Shown: in pieces, positions 16,249 to 22,881 of the stretch
How the letters are laid out: each line of letters opens with the position of its first letter
Position numbering within the stretch: position 1 is the first letter of the stretch
Origin: a virus
Direction: 5' to 3' (one strand)
IMG/VR virus record: IMGVR_UViG_3300027754_000278
Span: 1-32,676 of that record
DNA length: 32,676 nucleotides
Position numbers and translations under genes: made by a program
Notes under the pieces: generated by a model
What the model saw: the letters and a program-made list of their open reading frames with translations, nothing else
Told to the model about the DNA's origin: nothing
The model's database searches: none

Positions 16249-16509
16249 TTAGTCCGTCCAGACGGCACCAAGCTCGACCGCAAAAGCCTTGCCGGCATCG
16301 GTCGGCTTCACCCACATGCAGCCTTCGTAGCGGAACGTCGTCACCAATCCCGCCCGCTTAAGCTGAGTTAGGTTGCCGCGCGCTTCTTTGGAGCTATCGA
16401 CGTTGCTGCCTTCGCCAAGCAGCGGGGTGCCACTCCAATTTCCGCCGTCGCGGGCGTAGGCCAGGAAAAGGGCTTTTGACTGGTCGGTGATCGTGATCTG
16501 CTTGGTCAT
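16249..16509 (-). CDS. Small conserved winged-helix-like phage protein
   Basis: 86 residues; the reverse strand shows GGAGG about 8 bp before ATG 16509. The order QSKALFLAYARDGGNWSGTP, then EARGNLTQLKRAGLVTTFRYEG, then PTDAGKAFAVELG resembles a small winged helix (helix, recognition-type helix, beta wing). I recall similar unnamed proteins in phages and prophages of Proteobacteria. It is the middle gene of the leftward three-gene cassette between lysis and integrase. DNA binding is possible; no function is assigned. Confidence 0.65.
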   Translation of the reverse strand: MTKQITITDQSKALFLAYARDGGNWSGTPLLGEGSNVDSSKEARGNLTQLKRAGLVTTFRYEGCMWVKPTDAGKAFAVELGAVWTD

Positions 16510-16556
16510 GATGTGATCCTCCGTTGCGGCGAGGCCGAAACCCGGCCTGTTGTGGG

Positions 16557-16802
16557 TTAGGCTGCCCGGTGTTCGCTGGTGAATCCGATTTTATCGAGAT
16601 ACGCCAAAAAGCATGAAACGCGGTCGTTTTTAATTGCGTGAGCATTTTGCATCGGGCCGTGGCTGAGAGTGTCGAACGCGCCACGCTTCGCAAGATCGCC
16701 GAGGAATTTGGAAATCTTGGCCGATGATCCACGCGGTCCACCACCATTGAAAATCTTGGTATAGGTGCCTTCGCGTTCAAGAATGATATGTGGCTTTTCC
16801 AT
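16557..16802 (-). CDS. Unknown 81-residue protein, first gene of the leftward cassette
   Basis: ATG 16802 with GAGGGA about 8 bp upstream on the reverse strand gives 81 residues; longer versions in this frame start in AT-richer non-coding sequence and look wrong. The protein is basic with a beta-like start (HIILEREGTYTKIFNGGGPR) and a helical body (SSAKISKFLGDLAKRGAFDT). It has no membrane segment and no motif I recognise. It heads a small - strand cassette at the end of the late operon, a usual place for lysogenic accessory genes. Function unknown. Confidence 0.55.
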   Translation of the reverse strand: MEKPHIILEREGTYTKIFNGGGPRGSSAKISKFLGDLAKRGAFDTLSHGPMQNAHAIKNDRVSCFLAYLDKIGFTSEHRAA

Positions 16803-17130
16803 CTGGTTAATCCCTCGATCTGGCCGGGGCCTATCCCCTTGCCGGTAAAAGCATATTGAACGCAAAACGCGGACAACGCAACCCGTAATCTGCACCCGGC
16901 GCAATTTATTTTCGGCTCCAAATGATACACATTTCAGCCCCGTCTATCCGCCGTTTTTCGCGCCGTCTTTTGCCCGCTTTCGTGCAGCCAACTCCGATAT
17001 TTGCTCACATAACGTGTTGTTTTTACGCGGTATGTTTTTCTACAACGGAAAGCTGCAATCTGTATATGCTTGAAATCATTGGGAGTTTTAGGGGTGATTT
17101 TGCAAAACGGCCAAAGTTGGCAAAACAAAA
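16803..17130. other. Gene-free stretch next to integrase, probable attP region
   Basis: This is the only gap of more than 300 bp. It lies downstream of the integrase stop and upstream of the leftward cassette, and is more AT-rich than its surroundings, with poly-pyrimidine tracts (16960-16990). Three AACGC units occur at 16858-16882. Next to the integrase stop are the palindrome TTTTGCAAAA, a short inverted repeat GCCA/TGGC around 17110-17120, and GCAAAAC twice. The attP core cannot be fixed without a host attB. No tRNA or tRNA fragment was recognised, and no ORF with support was seen. Confidence 0.45.
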
Positions 17131-18066
17131 CTAAAAACGCTTTACGAGCCTGACAATCGCCGCCGTCGCCAGCTTTTTCTGGTCCGCCGATTTGGTGTAC
17201 AATTCCACCATGGCCAGGGTCGCGTGGCCGGTGATGGCGGCGATCTCATGGGCGGTGCATCCGGCATCGGCCAGATCGGCGGCTGCCAGCTTTCGCAGGC
17301 CATGGACGTTGAGATGCGGGCGGAAACCGTGCCGGTCGAGCAGGCGCGACATTGTTGTTGATAGGTGGTTTGCCGACCACATCTGCCCGCACTCGCTGGT
17401 CAATATGTGAGTGCTGGTGGCGTCGCGCTTCCACGCGTCCAGCTCGGCACGCAAAATCGGATGCGCCGGGATTTCCAATTCTGCGCCGGTTTTCTGCTGT
17501 TTGACCCTGATCATCGAGCCGTCGTAACTGCGCCAGGTCATCGCGATCAGATCCGCGCGCCGCTGCCCGGTGTAGCGCGCCAGGATCACGGCGCGGCGCA
17601 GGGCCTCGGGAAATACGGTCACGGCGTAGTCGGCCTCGGCAGGCGTCCAGGCGGGCAGGTGGCCACCGGGCAGGGCCTTGGCGCGCTCGATGGGGATATG
17701 GTCGATCCACTCGCGGTCAACCGCCCAGCGGAAAAGGACGGCGGCCGTCCGCATAAAAACGTTCGCCGCCCCGTTGCCTCGGGTTGCGGCGATCGCATCA
17801 CGGATTGCAAGCAGGTTTTTGCGTCGGATCGCTGAGGCCGGCAAATCGGCCAGGCCCTCTAGGTCGCGCAAATAATAGGTGCGGTTTTGGTGTGTGGCCG
17901 GCGCTAGGCCGAGCCATTCCGGGCTGAGGCGGTAGGCTGCGATCAGTGCGCCGAGGCTGTCGGGTGCCAGGCGGGGCGCGCGCTGTGGGGTCTTGCTATA
18001 TCGATACTCCCGCTCGGTTCCGTCCGCCAGTCGCCGTTTTACGACGCGCTCTTTCGATGATCGCAC
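17131..18066 (-). CDS. int: Tyrosine integrase
   Basis: 311 residues from GTG 18066; an in-frame TAA lies directly before it and AGGAG sits about 8 bp upstream, so the start is firm. The N-terminal part (residues 35-130) is a core-binding-type helical domain. The catalytic domain shows Arg169 (ARYTGQRRADL), Lys192 (QQKTG), His255-x-x-Arg258 (VHGLRKLAAADL), His281 (ITGHAT) and the nucleophile Tyr290 (MVELYTKSA), the full tyrosine-recombinase set. It would integrate and excise the phage. Its start lies within the excisionase-like gene (71-nt overlap), and it is last in the leftward operon. Confidence 0.95.
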   Translation of the reverse strand: MRSSKERVVKRRLADGTEREYRYSKTPQRAPRLAPDSLGALIAAYRLSPEWLGLAPATHQNRTYYLRDLEGLADLPASAIRRKNLLAIRDAIAATRGNGAANVFMRTAAVLFRWAVDREWIDHIPIERAKALPGGHLPAWTPAEADYAVTVFPEALRRAVILARYTGQRRADLIAMTWRSYDGSMIRVKQQKTGAELEIPAHPILRAELDAWKRDATSTHILTSECGQMWSANHLSTTMSRLLDRHGFRPHLNVHGLRKLAAADLADAGCTAHEIAAITGHATLAMVELYTKSADQKKLATAAIVRLVKRF

Positions 18067-18286
18067 TTACGGTCTCCTGGGTTGCTTGATCCGCCGACCT
18101 GACGGATTGCGCGCCGGACATGAGGGCGTCAAGGGCTAGGATGTCGTAGCGCGGCGTGCGGGGGCCGAGGTGCAGGGACGGGGCCGGGAGCTTGCCGGCG
18201 CGCACCATGCGGGGCAGTTGGTGCTCTTTCGCGCCGATCCTGGCCGCGCATTGCTCGGGGGATAGCCAGCGGTGCAGGGTGGTCAT
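17996..18286 (-). CDS. Excisionase-like small HTH protein
   Basis: 96 residues; AGGAG precedes ATG 18286. The N-terminal 55 residues (WLSPEQCAARIGAKEHQLPR, then MVRAGKLPAP) look like the winged-helix of MerR/AlpA/Xis-type proteins. The C-terminal 40 residues are basic (ERARRKTATGGRNR). It overlaps the integrase start by 71 nt and precedes it in the same operon, the classic place for a recombination directionality factor. It could instead be a transcription regulator. The start overlaps the previous stop (ATGA). Confidence 0.7.
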   Translation of the reverse strand: MTTLHRWLSPEQCAARIGAKEHQLPRMVRAGKLPAPSLHLGPRTPRYDILALDALMSGAQSVRSADQATQETVSAIIERARRKTATGGRNRAGVSI

Positions 18287-18411
18287 TCTGCGCTCCTCTC
18301 CACTTTGGCAATCAGCCTTGCCATTACCTCACGCCATTCTTCCGGTAACGGAAGCGCACCCCTGATTGCTTTTGCCAACAACAACAGCAACTCACGCTCT
18401 GCGTCGGTCAT
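18283..18411 (-). CDS. Unknown 42-residue protein
   Basis: A short ORF that reads MTDAERELLLLLAKAIRGAL and ends KVERSAE. GGAGG lies about 9 bp before ATG 18411. Its start overlaps the previous stop and its stop overlaps the excisionase start, both by ATGA, so it fills exactly the space between two genes. It is a charged Leu-rich helix with no known motif. The coupling at both ends and the ribosome site make translation likely. Function unknown. Confidence 0.65.
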   Translation of the reverse strand: MTDAERELLLLLAKAIRGALPLPEEWREVMARLIAKVERSAE

Positions 18412-18920
18412 CGCGCGGCCTCCTCCATAGCGGTTAATTTGGCGTTAACAGCCGTTTCTTCTTGGCGGAACGAAGCACTAGGTTTAGACCTCCATCCGGC
18501 GTTCACCAGTCCCCACAATACCTCCAGCAAATCCTCCCGCCGCACGGTCACGAGGCCGGGGTTAGGTGCCGCCGCAGCCAAAATAGCCGCGTCGATTTCC
18601 TCATGCGATCCGGCACCGAGCCGCAACATGTTGATGCGGAAAACTGCTTTCAACCGCGCAATATCGGCGTTGGCTTCGGTGACTTGGAGGCGAAGGTTTT
18701 CAATATTGTTTTCCAGCCGCTCTATTTTTTCGCCATCCCGTTCGATTTGTTTCCGCGCTTCCTCAACCTCCGCGTGCAGGGGGGTCGGGGTGCAGAGGTG
18801 TTTGCGGACCATATAAGCTGCGGTCATATAAGCGATGCTGCGGCCCTTTTCGTAAGGCATATCGCGCGCCACTTCGGTAGCCATTCTGGTAAACTCCGTC
18901 GCCAGTTCTTCCGGGGTCAT
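18408..18920 (-). CDS. Coiled-coil phage protein of unknown function
   Basis: 170 residues. The N-terminal 45 residues are helical with KGRSIAYMTAAYMV. Residues 50-92 (HAEVEEARKQIERDGEKIER and onwards) have clear heptads and form a coiled coil. The C-terminal part includes VTVRREDLLEVLWGLVNAGW and EETAVNAKLTAMEE. It is coupled by ATGA to genes on both sides. It carries no enzymatic motif, so it may be a scaffold or regulator in the leftward early operon. Family not recognised. Confidence 0.7.
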   Translation of the reverse strand: MTPEELATEFTRMATEVARDMPYEKGRSIAYMTAAYMVRKHLCTPTPLHAEVEEARKQIERDGEKIERLENNIENLRLQVTEANADIARLKAVFRINMLRLGAGSHEEIDAAILAAAAPNPGLVTVRREDLLEVLWGLVNAGWRSKPSASFRQEETAVNAKLTAMEEAAR

Positions 18921-19084
18921 GGCTTACCACCCCTCAGCGCCTTCGGAACGTCGCGGCGCAGGTGCATCGCTGGGCGCGGGGTTTTCGGCAACACCGCCCG
19001 GCGCTCATCTTGGTAAACATTAGATTTGTAGCCTGTAACGGCGATACGCTCTTGGCCGCTAAATGCGCCTGTCGATTTGTTCAT
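18917..19084 (-). CDS. Unknown 55-residue basic protein
   Basis: Read on the reverse strand from ATG 19084: it begins MNKSTGAFSGQERIAVTGYK and ends DVPKALRGGKP. GGAGG lies 7-11 bp upstream, and both ends overlap neighbours by ATGA (19084/19081 and 18920/18917). The protein is basic and Arg/Pro-rich, probably flexible. I do not recognise a family. It fills a gap that would otherwise be the only space in this part of the operon. Confidence 0.6.
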   Translation of the reverse strand: MNKSTGAFSGQERIAVTGYKSNVYQDERRAVLPKTPRPAMHLRRDVPKALRGGKP

Positions 19085-19440
19085 GTCCGTTCCTCCGCCT
19101 CAAGTTTGGCAAGCTCGGCTTCAACTGCAGCGCGTGAACCGGGAATACCTGCACCAATCCCATTTACCGCTTTCCGCAGCCCCGCATACATGCTCGGCGG
19201 GCGCTGGGCGGCAAGGAGGGCATCAACGGCAAAAGTCAATGCGCGGTTAGCGCTGATCGGAGGCACGCCCGCCACGATAGCCTTGTCTCTATTAAGCGCA
19301 GCCTCCACCACCGCATCCTTCAACGCCGCGTGCGGGTCGGGAGGGGGGATTGGGGCCGAATAACGCCCAACAGGAACCGTCACGATCATCCACTCTGGGT
19401 CGCGCTGCACAACGGTTACATCACCAACCTTGATGCTCAT
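19081..19440 (-). CDS. Unknown early protein, 119 residues
   Basis: A short beta-rich start (VGDVTVVQRDPEWMIVTVPV) is followed by a proline stretch (APIPPPDPHAALKD), helices, and a charged C-terminus (AAVEAELAKLEAEERT). No domain is recognised. Starts and stops overlap both neighbours by ATGA. Codon use and composition match the operon. It is probably a small phage accessory protein. Confidence 0.6.
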   Translation of the reverse strand: MSIKVGDVTVVQRDPEWMIVTVPVGRYSAPIPPPDPHAALKDAVVEAALNRDKAIVAGVPPISANRALTFAVDALLAAQRPPSMYAGLRKAVNGIGAGIPGSRAAVEAELAKLEAEERT

Positions 19441-19712
19441 GACTTCTTCTCCTTCGCTGCGTCAATTTCGTTGCGAATGCCATTGATAAGCTTGAGAATG
19501 TTTATCGAAACACCTTCTATTGCTTTGCTATCGAGACACCGAGGGACTTCCCTGCAAATAATTGCCGCCAATGCTGCCTCACACATGGCCGCTGCCGCTA
19601 ATGTGTTGCCGCGTGCCGCTGTAAGAATTGCGCTCAAGACGTTGGTAACCTCCGCATCAAAAATGGCTCCCGCTGCGGTCATAGATCGGTCGCCTGCTTT
19701 CCATTCAGTCAT
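19437..19712 (-). CDS. Unknown early protein, 91 residues, helical
   Basis: The protein is Ala-rich and helical (LSAILTAARGNTLAAAAMCE, then KLINGIRNEIDAAKEKK), with three Cys-containing segments that do not form a metal site. ATG 19712 follows the upstream gene by 11 bp, with AGGAAAATAA as ribosome site. The stop overlaps the next start (ATGA). No function can be given. Confidence 0.58.
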   Translation of the reverse strand: MTEWKAGDRSMTAAGAIFDAEVTNVLSAILTAARGNTLAAAAMCEAALAAIICREVPRCLDSKAIEGVSINILKLINGIRNEIDAAKEKKS

Positions 19713-19723
19713 GATTTATTTTC

Positions 19724-20134
19724 CTATGTTACCAATGGCGGGCGCGGCATCGGTGCCCACATCAGCCAATGATTGCGGGATGTTGCCCTGCCATGCACCA
19801 TGATGGCGTCTTCAATGCCATCGGCGATCAACCCGACGCTGACCATATCGCCATCGGTCACAAGGCAATCCCAGCCTTCCGGCATTGAGACGAGGGGACG
19901 CCAAACAATCGTCGATTTGCCGATCTCGCGTTTGCCCTCCTCGTCATCGAGGGCGCATTCGCCGTGAGTAGTGATGAAGCAGTCGTGCGGGTCATTCTTG
20001 CGGGCGCGGCTTTTTTGTATCCAACCCAGCGTTTCCATGTTCTTGAGCACCTTGGCACTAGGCCGGTCGGCATTTTTGGGGCGCGGCGTGCGGGGGGACA
20101 GAAACAGCAAATATCGTTTTTCGGTCGGGGTCAC
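19724..20134 (-). CDS. DUF551-like protein with N-terminal helical extension
   Basis: 136 residues. The first 60 look like a small winged-helix or helical segment (SAKVLKNMETLGWIQKSRAR). From residue 75 on, WRPLVSMPEGWDCLVTDGDM and HWLMWAPMPRPP match the pattern of DUF551 proteins: W-P-L-S-x-x-P at the start, V-x-D-G in the middle, and W-x-P-x-P-x-P at the end. These are common in phages and have no known function. ATG 20134 overlaps the RecT stop (ATGA). Family by pattern memory only. Confidence 0.65.
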   Translation of the reverse strand: MTPTEKRYLLFLSPRTPRPKNADRPSAKVLKNMETLGWIQKSRARKNDPHDCFITTHGECALDDEEGKREIGKSTIVWRPLVSMPEGWDCLVTDGDMVSVGLIADGIEDAIMVHGRATSRNHWLMWAPMPRPPLVT

Positions 20135-20931
20135 GTCATCATCTCCGCGCCCTGGTCCTCGTCCTCGGCTTGGGTTGCCGCAGTCCGGCGCAATGCCTGG
20201 GAAATCAGCGCATTAAGCCTGTCGCGCAGCCCGTTGGTAAATACGTCCAGGGCCTTTTGCACGTCGGGCCGGGCGGTGATTTCGTCCACCTGATCGGCGT
20301 CGGCAGCGGCTGCAAGATCGTGTTCCAGTTCGTCGAGAAACTGCTTAGCGGTGCGCTTCGGCGGCTCGGCAGGCTCCGGAACGGCTTCAATTGTCGGGCC
20401 GGCGGTATAGGGCGCGGCTTCGGCCATTTCTTCCGGCGCATAAACGCCAAGCAGCACGCTGGGCGTCCAGCGCCGCCCCCACACTCGCACGCCATGATAA
20501 ACAAGCTGCTGATCGGGCTGCTTCTTCCAAATGTCGTTTGCCGTCTGAGCATCCCGCAGCATGACATCGACGGTTTTCGCCACCGTTTCGCCGCGTCGTT
20601 TGCCAGAAACGCGAATGCCACGCCCGGCGCCTTCTCCGAAAAACTCATAATCGATCAGACCATCAATCGCGCCTGATGTTTCAATCGCCGCATGCACCAG
20701 CGTGCCCGCAAAAAGCAGCTTTCCCTTAATGCTGAACGTGTTCTGCGCGACGGCAAACGGGGACATGCCCCAGCGCATGGCTTGCTCCACCACCATCAGG
20801 CAGTCGCCTGGGGACTGTTGCAAGTGGGCCGGCAGCATCTTGCCGCGCGCCATCAAATCGGCCAAGCGCATCGCCTGATCCATGTTTTGCGGAATGAGGC
20901 CGGTTGCTTGGTTCGAAATCGTCATAGACAT
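20131..20931 (-). CDS. RecT-like single-strand annealing protein
   Basis: 266 residues. The N-terminal half shows the RecT pattern: NMDQAMRLADLMARGKMLPA, a helical EQAMRWGMSPFAVAQNTF, and KGKLLFAGTLVHAAIETSG, followed by a beta sheet region (YEFFGEGAGRGIRVSGKR). The C-terminus is acidic (EDEDQGAEMM), as is usual for annealing proteins. It would coat single-stranded DNA and pair complementary strands in phage recombination. No exonuclease partner (RecE or lambda Exo type) lies beside it; the VRR-NUC protein at 25083 is on the other operon. It is one base away from Gp157. Confidence 0.82.
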   Translation of the reverse strand: MSMTISNQATGLIPQNMDQAMRLADLMARGKMLPAHLQQSPGDCLMVVEQAMRWGMSPFAVAQNTFSIKGKLLFAGTLVHAAIETSGAIDGLIDYEFFGEGAGRGIRVSGKRRGETVAKTVDVMLRDAQTANDIWKKQPDQQLVYHGVRVWGRRWTPSVLLGVYAPEEMAEAAPYTAGPTIEAVPEPAEPPKRTAKQFLDELEHDLAAAADADQVDEITARPDVQKALDVFTNGLRDRLNALISQALRRTAATQAEDEDQGAEMMT

Positions 20932-20932
20932 G

Positions 20933-21436
20933 TCAATTGCTCCTGATTTGAACAGCCGGAAGGCCGTTCGATAAGACAGCGCCGGGAACGGCCAAGCCGT
21001 TGTTGAGCGCAGTGCGGATAGCGGCTTTGTCGGGTTCTCTTTTGGTCTTGATAAACCCTTCCGGTAATTCGGTTTCGTCGATGATTTGAACGCCGGGCTG
21101 CGGCGCTCGCATGGATATTGTGGCCTCGGGATATTCCCGTTTACGCCAGCCCATCGTATCCATCGCGGCCAGGATCAAACCCTTGTAGCGGTCGCGGCGG
21201 GCTTCAAATCGGCGGGCACGCTCGGTTGCCTCTGTGGCGCGATACCGGGCGGCGGTTGCCATGTCATCGGAGTCCTGAACCTGCCGCACGACCTGGCACA
21301 AAGCCTTGTCCACCGCCGCCAATTCGTCGGGCAGTTCGTCGAACGACAGGAACGCATCTTCATCTTCGGCCAGGATGGCGTTCGCGCCGGATCGCAGCGC
21401 CATTAGCGCCTGTTGCAGTTTCCAATCGGCGCTCAT
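20933..21436 (-). CDS. Gp157-family phage protein
   Basis: ATG 21436 overlaps the preceding stop (ATGA) and gives 167 residues; longer in-frame starts run through the next gene and are rejected. Residues 35-90 are helical coiled-coil-like (ELAAVDKALCQVVRQVQDSD), then YKGLILAAMDTMGWRKREYP, EATISMRAPQPGVQIIDETE and LPEGFIKTKREPDKAAIRTA. This is the full pattern of the Gp157 family from Streptococcus thermophilus phages, noted in Pfam as linked to phage resistance. In recombination operons it usually stands next to RecT or ERF proteins, as here. Function is unknown; a helper of annealing is likely. Confidence 0.88.
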   Translation of the reverse strand: MSADWKLQQALMALRSGANAILAEDEDAFLSFDELPDELAAVDKALCQVVRQVQDSDDMATAARYRATEATERARRFEARRDRYKGLILAAMDTMGWRKREYPEATISMRAPQPGVQIIDETELPEGFIKTKREPDKAAIRTALNNGLAVPGAVLSNGLPAVQIRSN

Positions 21437-21738
21437 AACCCGCCTCCAAACAACCGCCGCGCCCGGTCCTGCAACCCGGCAACCCGCCGCGCTCCCGCCG
21501 CGTCCGCATGGTTTTCCCGCACGTCGTCGGCGCACCCGATCAGCGCCATTTGCAGGCCGCGCAATTCGGTCTTGTCCAGCGCGTCCGCCGCGAGCATGCC
21601 GCCGAGCTGGTCCGACATCGTTTCCAGCCGCGCCACGATGTCGGGCAAGGTGCAGATCGCCAGCAGCTCGCCGGCCTGAATGTGGTCGATCGGTTCAACG
21701 CGGGCGGCTAGGCGGCGGAATTGGGCGAGGGGGGACAT
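21433..21738 (-). CDS. Unknown helical early protein, 101 residues
   Basis: The protein is Leu/Ala/Asp-rich and all-helical (LAICTLPDIVARLETMSDQL, then TELRGLQMALIGCADDVREN). ATG 21738 overlaps the previous stop (TAATG) and the TGA overlaps the Gp157 start (ATGA). I do not recognise a family. The C-terminus ends RARRLFGGGL. Its place just before Gp157 and RecT suggests a recombination accessory role, by position only. Confidence 0.6.
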   Translation of the reverse strand: MSPLAQFRRLAARVEPIDHIQAGELLAICTLPDIVARLETMSDQLGGMLAADALDKTELRGLQMALIGCADDVRENHADAAGARRVAGLQDRARRLFGGGL

Positions 21739-21953
21739 TATGCGGCCTCCTGCATGTCACAAGCCGCCAACGCGGCATCAAACTCCCGTTGCCGGGCGAG
21801 AAATTCGGCATCCCCAACGCGGGCAATCAGGACGCTGCGGGCGGCGCGGTAGGGGTTGTGGATGCTGACGATGCCCAACCAGTCATAGGCGCTGGTGCGG
21901 GCCACGCCGGACGCCACAAGCAGGGCGTCAACGGCGGCGCGACGGGCGATCAC
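21738..21953 (-). CDS. Unknown 71-residue early protein
   Basis: The GTG at 21953 overlaps the preceding stop (GTGA) and is preferred over in-frame starts further upstream, which lie inside that gene. Residues 1-35 (ARRAAVDALLVASGVARTSA then YDWLGI) look like a short HTH, followed by NPYRAARSVLIARVGDAEFL and a helical end. It may bind DNA. Family not recognised. Confidence 0.55.
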   Translation of the reverse strand: MIARRAAVDALLVASGVARTSAYDWLGIVSIHNPYRAARSVLIARVGDAEFLARQREFDAALAACDMQEAA

Positions 21954-22222
21954 GCTGCCACCTGCTCGGCAACGCGGGCGATGCTGGCGCTGTCGAAAGT
22001 CGGGGTGAGATCCCGCAGCATGTCCAGGAGGTCGGGGAAATCGTAACCGCGTGCCATGAGAGCGTCGGGCGCACCGATCAGCTCGATCTGCTTGCGGCAC
22101 GCGGTCAGCACGGCGGCAATGCGGCGGTTGTGGGCGATGATCTCGGCAACCGCATCGTCGCGCAGGTTGTCCAGGGCCTCGGTGCCGAAATACTGGGCTT
22201 CGGCGTGGGATACGAGTTGCAT
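21950..22222 (-). CDS. First gene of the leftward early operon, unknown, 90 residues
   Basis: ATG 22222 has TGGAG about 8 bp upstream and lies about 27 bp from the predicted leftward start site. The longer in-frame ORF from 22300 would start upstream of the promoter and run through operator O1, so it is rejected. The protein is helical (QYFGTEALDNLRDDAVAEII, then RRIAAVLTACRKQIELIG), with FPDLLDMLRDLTPTFDSASI. As the promoter-proximal gene of this operon it may be a regulator or host-takeover protein, but no domain is recognised. Confidence 0.62.
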   Translation of the reverse strand: MQLVSHAEAQYFGTEALDNLRDDAVAEIIAHNRRIAAVLTACRKQIELIGAPDALMARGYDFPDLLDMLRDLTPTFDSASIARVAEQVAA

Positions 22223-22255
22223 CGGGTTGGCTCCATCGGTTGCTTCGATGGATGG

Positions 22256-22284
22256 AATATCCACCGAATTGGTGGAGCGGTCAA
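22256..22284 (-). promoter_or_regulatory. Leftward early promoter with operator O1 in its spacer
   Basis: On the reverse strand TTGACC (22284-22279) and GATATT (22261-22256) stand 17 bp apart. Operator O1 (22260-22276) fills the spacer, so a bound repressor would block polymerase. The start site would be near 22249, with ATG 22222 as first codon. Confidence 0.65.
22260..22276. promoter_or_regulatory. Operator O1
   Basis: A 17-bp dyad with half-sites TCCACC and GGTGGA and a 5-bp centre, GAATT. Both half-sites match the consensus perfectly. It lies between the -35 and -10 of the leftward promoter. Confidence 0.8.
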
Positions 22285-22292
22285 CAAAAAAA

Positions 22293-22309
22293 ATCACCAT
22301 TTCGGTGGA
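22293..22309. promoter_or_regulatory. Operator O2
   Basis: ATCACC-ATTTC-GGTGGA: the right half is perfect and the left half has two changes. It begins 33 bp after the start of O1 (three helical turns), so the two sites face the same side of the helix. An A-tract (22285-22292) separates them. Confidence 0.72.
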
Positions 22310-22474
22310 TTATTTTGCAAGTCTATCTTGGTGGTCTCATTTGGTCCCTGATGGATAGACAGCGGTGTGATCGTGGCGCAGCATCAATACAAAAGGGCGC
22401 AAAAAATGCGAATTAAACACAACCGACGCGCTATTGATAACATATCTAACGGGGGGGGCGTTTTGAGCAATAAC

Positions 22475-22822
22475 TTATTGGTGGGAATTATCGGGATGCG
22501 CGAGGCGCAGCATAATCTTACGCTCGGCAACCGTCAGCCGCCGCCAAAGCCGCAACCAGGCCAACTCGTCCAAGTCATTGACGAACTCGGCGACGCCTGG
22601 GTTGCCGTCAGATTTCGTCGTTGGCAAAAGATCGCCGGGCGCAACGCCAAGGGCGACACTTAAAACACCCATCCATTTTTGAGTGAGTTGACGATCAGAC
22701 AATTCCAATCGTGATATTGTCTGGTTGCTCGTGTCGCACCGCGCGGCCAGCTCATCGAGTGTCAGCCCTAAAGTTAGGCGGATTTCTCGAATTCGGTTTT
22801 GCGATGCGCGCGGCTCATTCAT
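22475..22822 (-). CDS. CI-like repressor, HTH only
   Basis: 115 residues from ATG 22822. Residues 9-65 are an XRE-type helix-turn-helix (RIREIRLTLGLTLDELAARC, then DTSNQTISRLELSDRQLTQK), followed by ALGVAPGDLLP as in SinR/CI relatives. The C-terminal 45 residues are helical (EFVNDLDELAWLRLWRRLTV) and may dimerise. There is no S24/LexA-like protease domain, so RecA-stimulated self-cleavage is not expected. The gene lies between two operator pairs and is transcribed towards the leftward operon. Repressor role is inferred from layout. Confidence 0.8.
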   Translation of the reverse strand: MNEPRASQNRIREIRLTLGLTLDELAARCDTSNQTISRLELSDRQLTQKWMGVLSVALGVAPGDLLPTTKSDGNPGVAEFVNDLDELAWLRLWRRLTVAERKIMLRLAHPDNSHQ

Positions 22823-22845
22823 ATATTCGTTATCGCAAATTGAAG

Positions 22846-22875
22846 TTTAGAGCGGCAGCACCATTGTGGTGGAAA
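22846..22875 (-). promoter_or_regulatory. Possible repressor maintenance promoter
   Basis: On the reverse strand TTTCCA (22875-22870) and TCTAAA (22851-22846) are 18 bp apart, each matching four of six consensus bases. Operator O3 overlaps the -35 and spacer, which would allow self-repression. The start would lie about 17 bp before the repressor ATG. Confidence 0.35.
22857..22873. promoter_or_regulatory. Operator O3
   Basis: AGCACC-ATTGT-GGTGGA: the right half is perfect and the left half has two changes, as in O2. It starts 35 bp before O4 and overlaps the possible repressor promoter. Confidence 0.72.
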
Positions 22876-22881
22876 TAAAGC

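Noticed and set aside
17098-17125. Terminator for the integrase
   Set aside because: The stem (GCCA/TGGC) is only four pairs, with a short T-run; too weak to call. Kept only as part of the attP region.
22351-22416. 21-codon + strand ORF (MDRQRCDRGAAS start) between the leftward promoter and the repressor stop
   Set aside because: No ribosome site, no coupling, points against the flanking transcription; likely chance.
22451-22458. G8 run after the repressor stop as a phase-variation tract
   Set aside because: It lies outside any supported reading frame, so slippage would not switch a gene.
22367-22663. 98-codon + strand ORF opposite the repressor
   Set aside because: Most of it is antisense to the HTH-containing repressor; the start has no promoter or ribosome site and the sequence has no domain.
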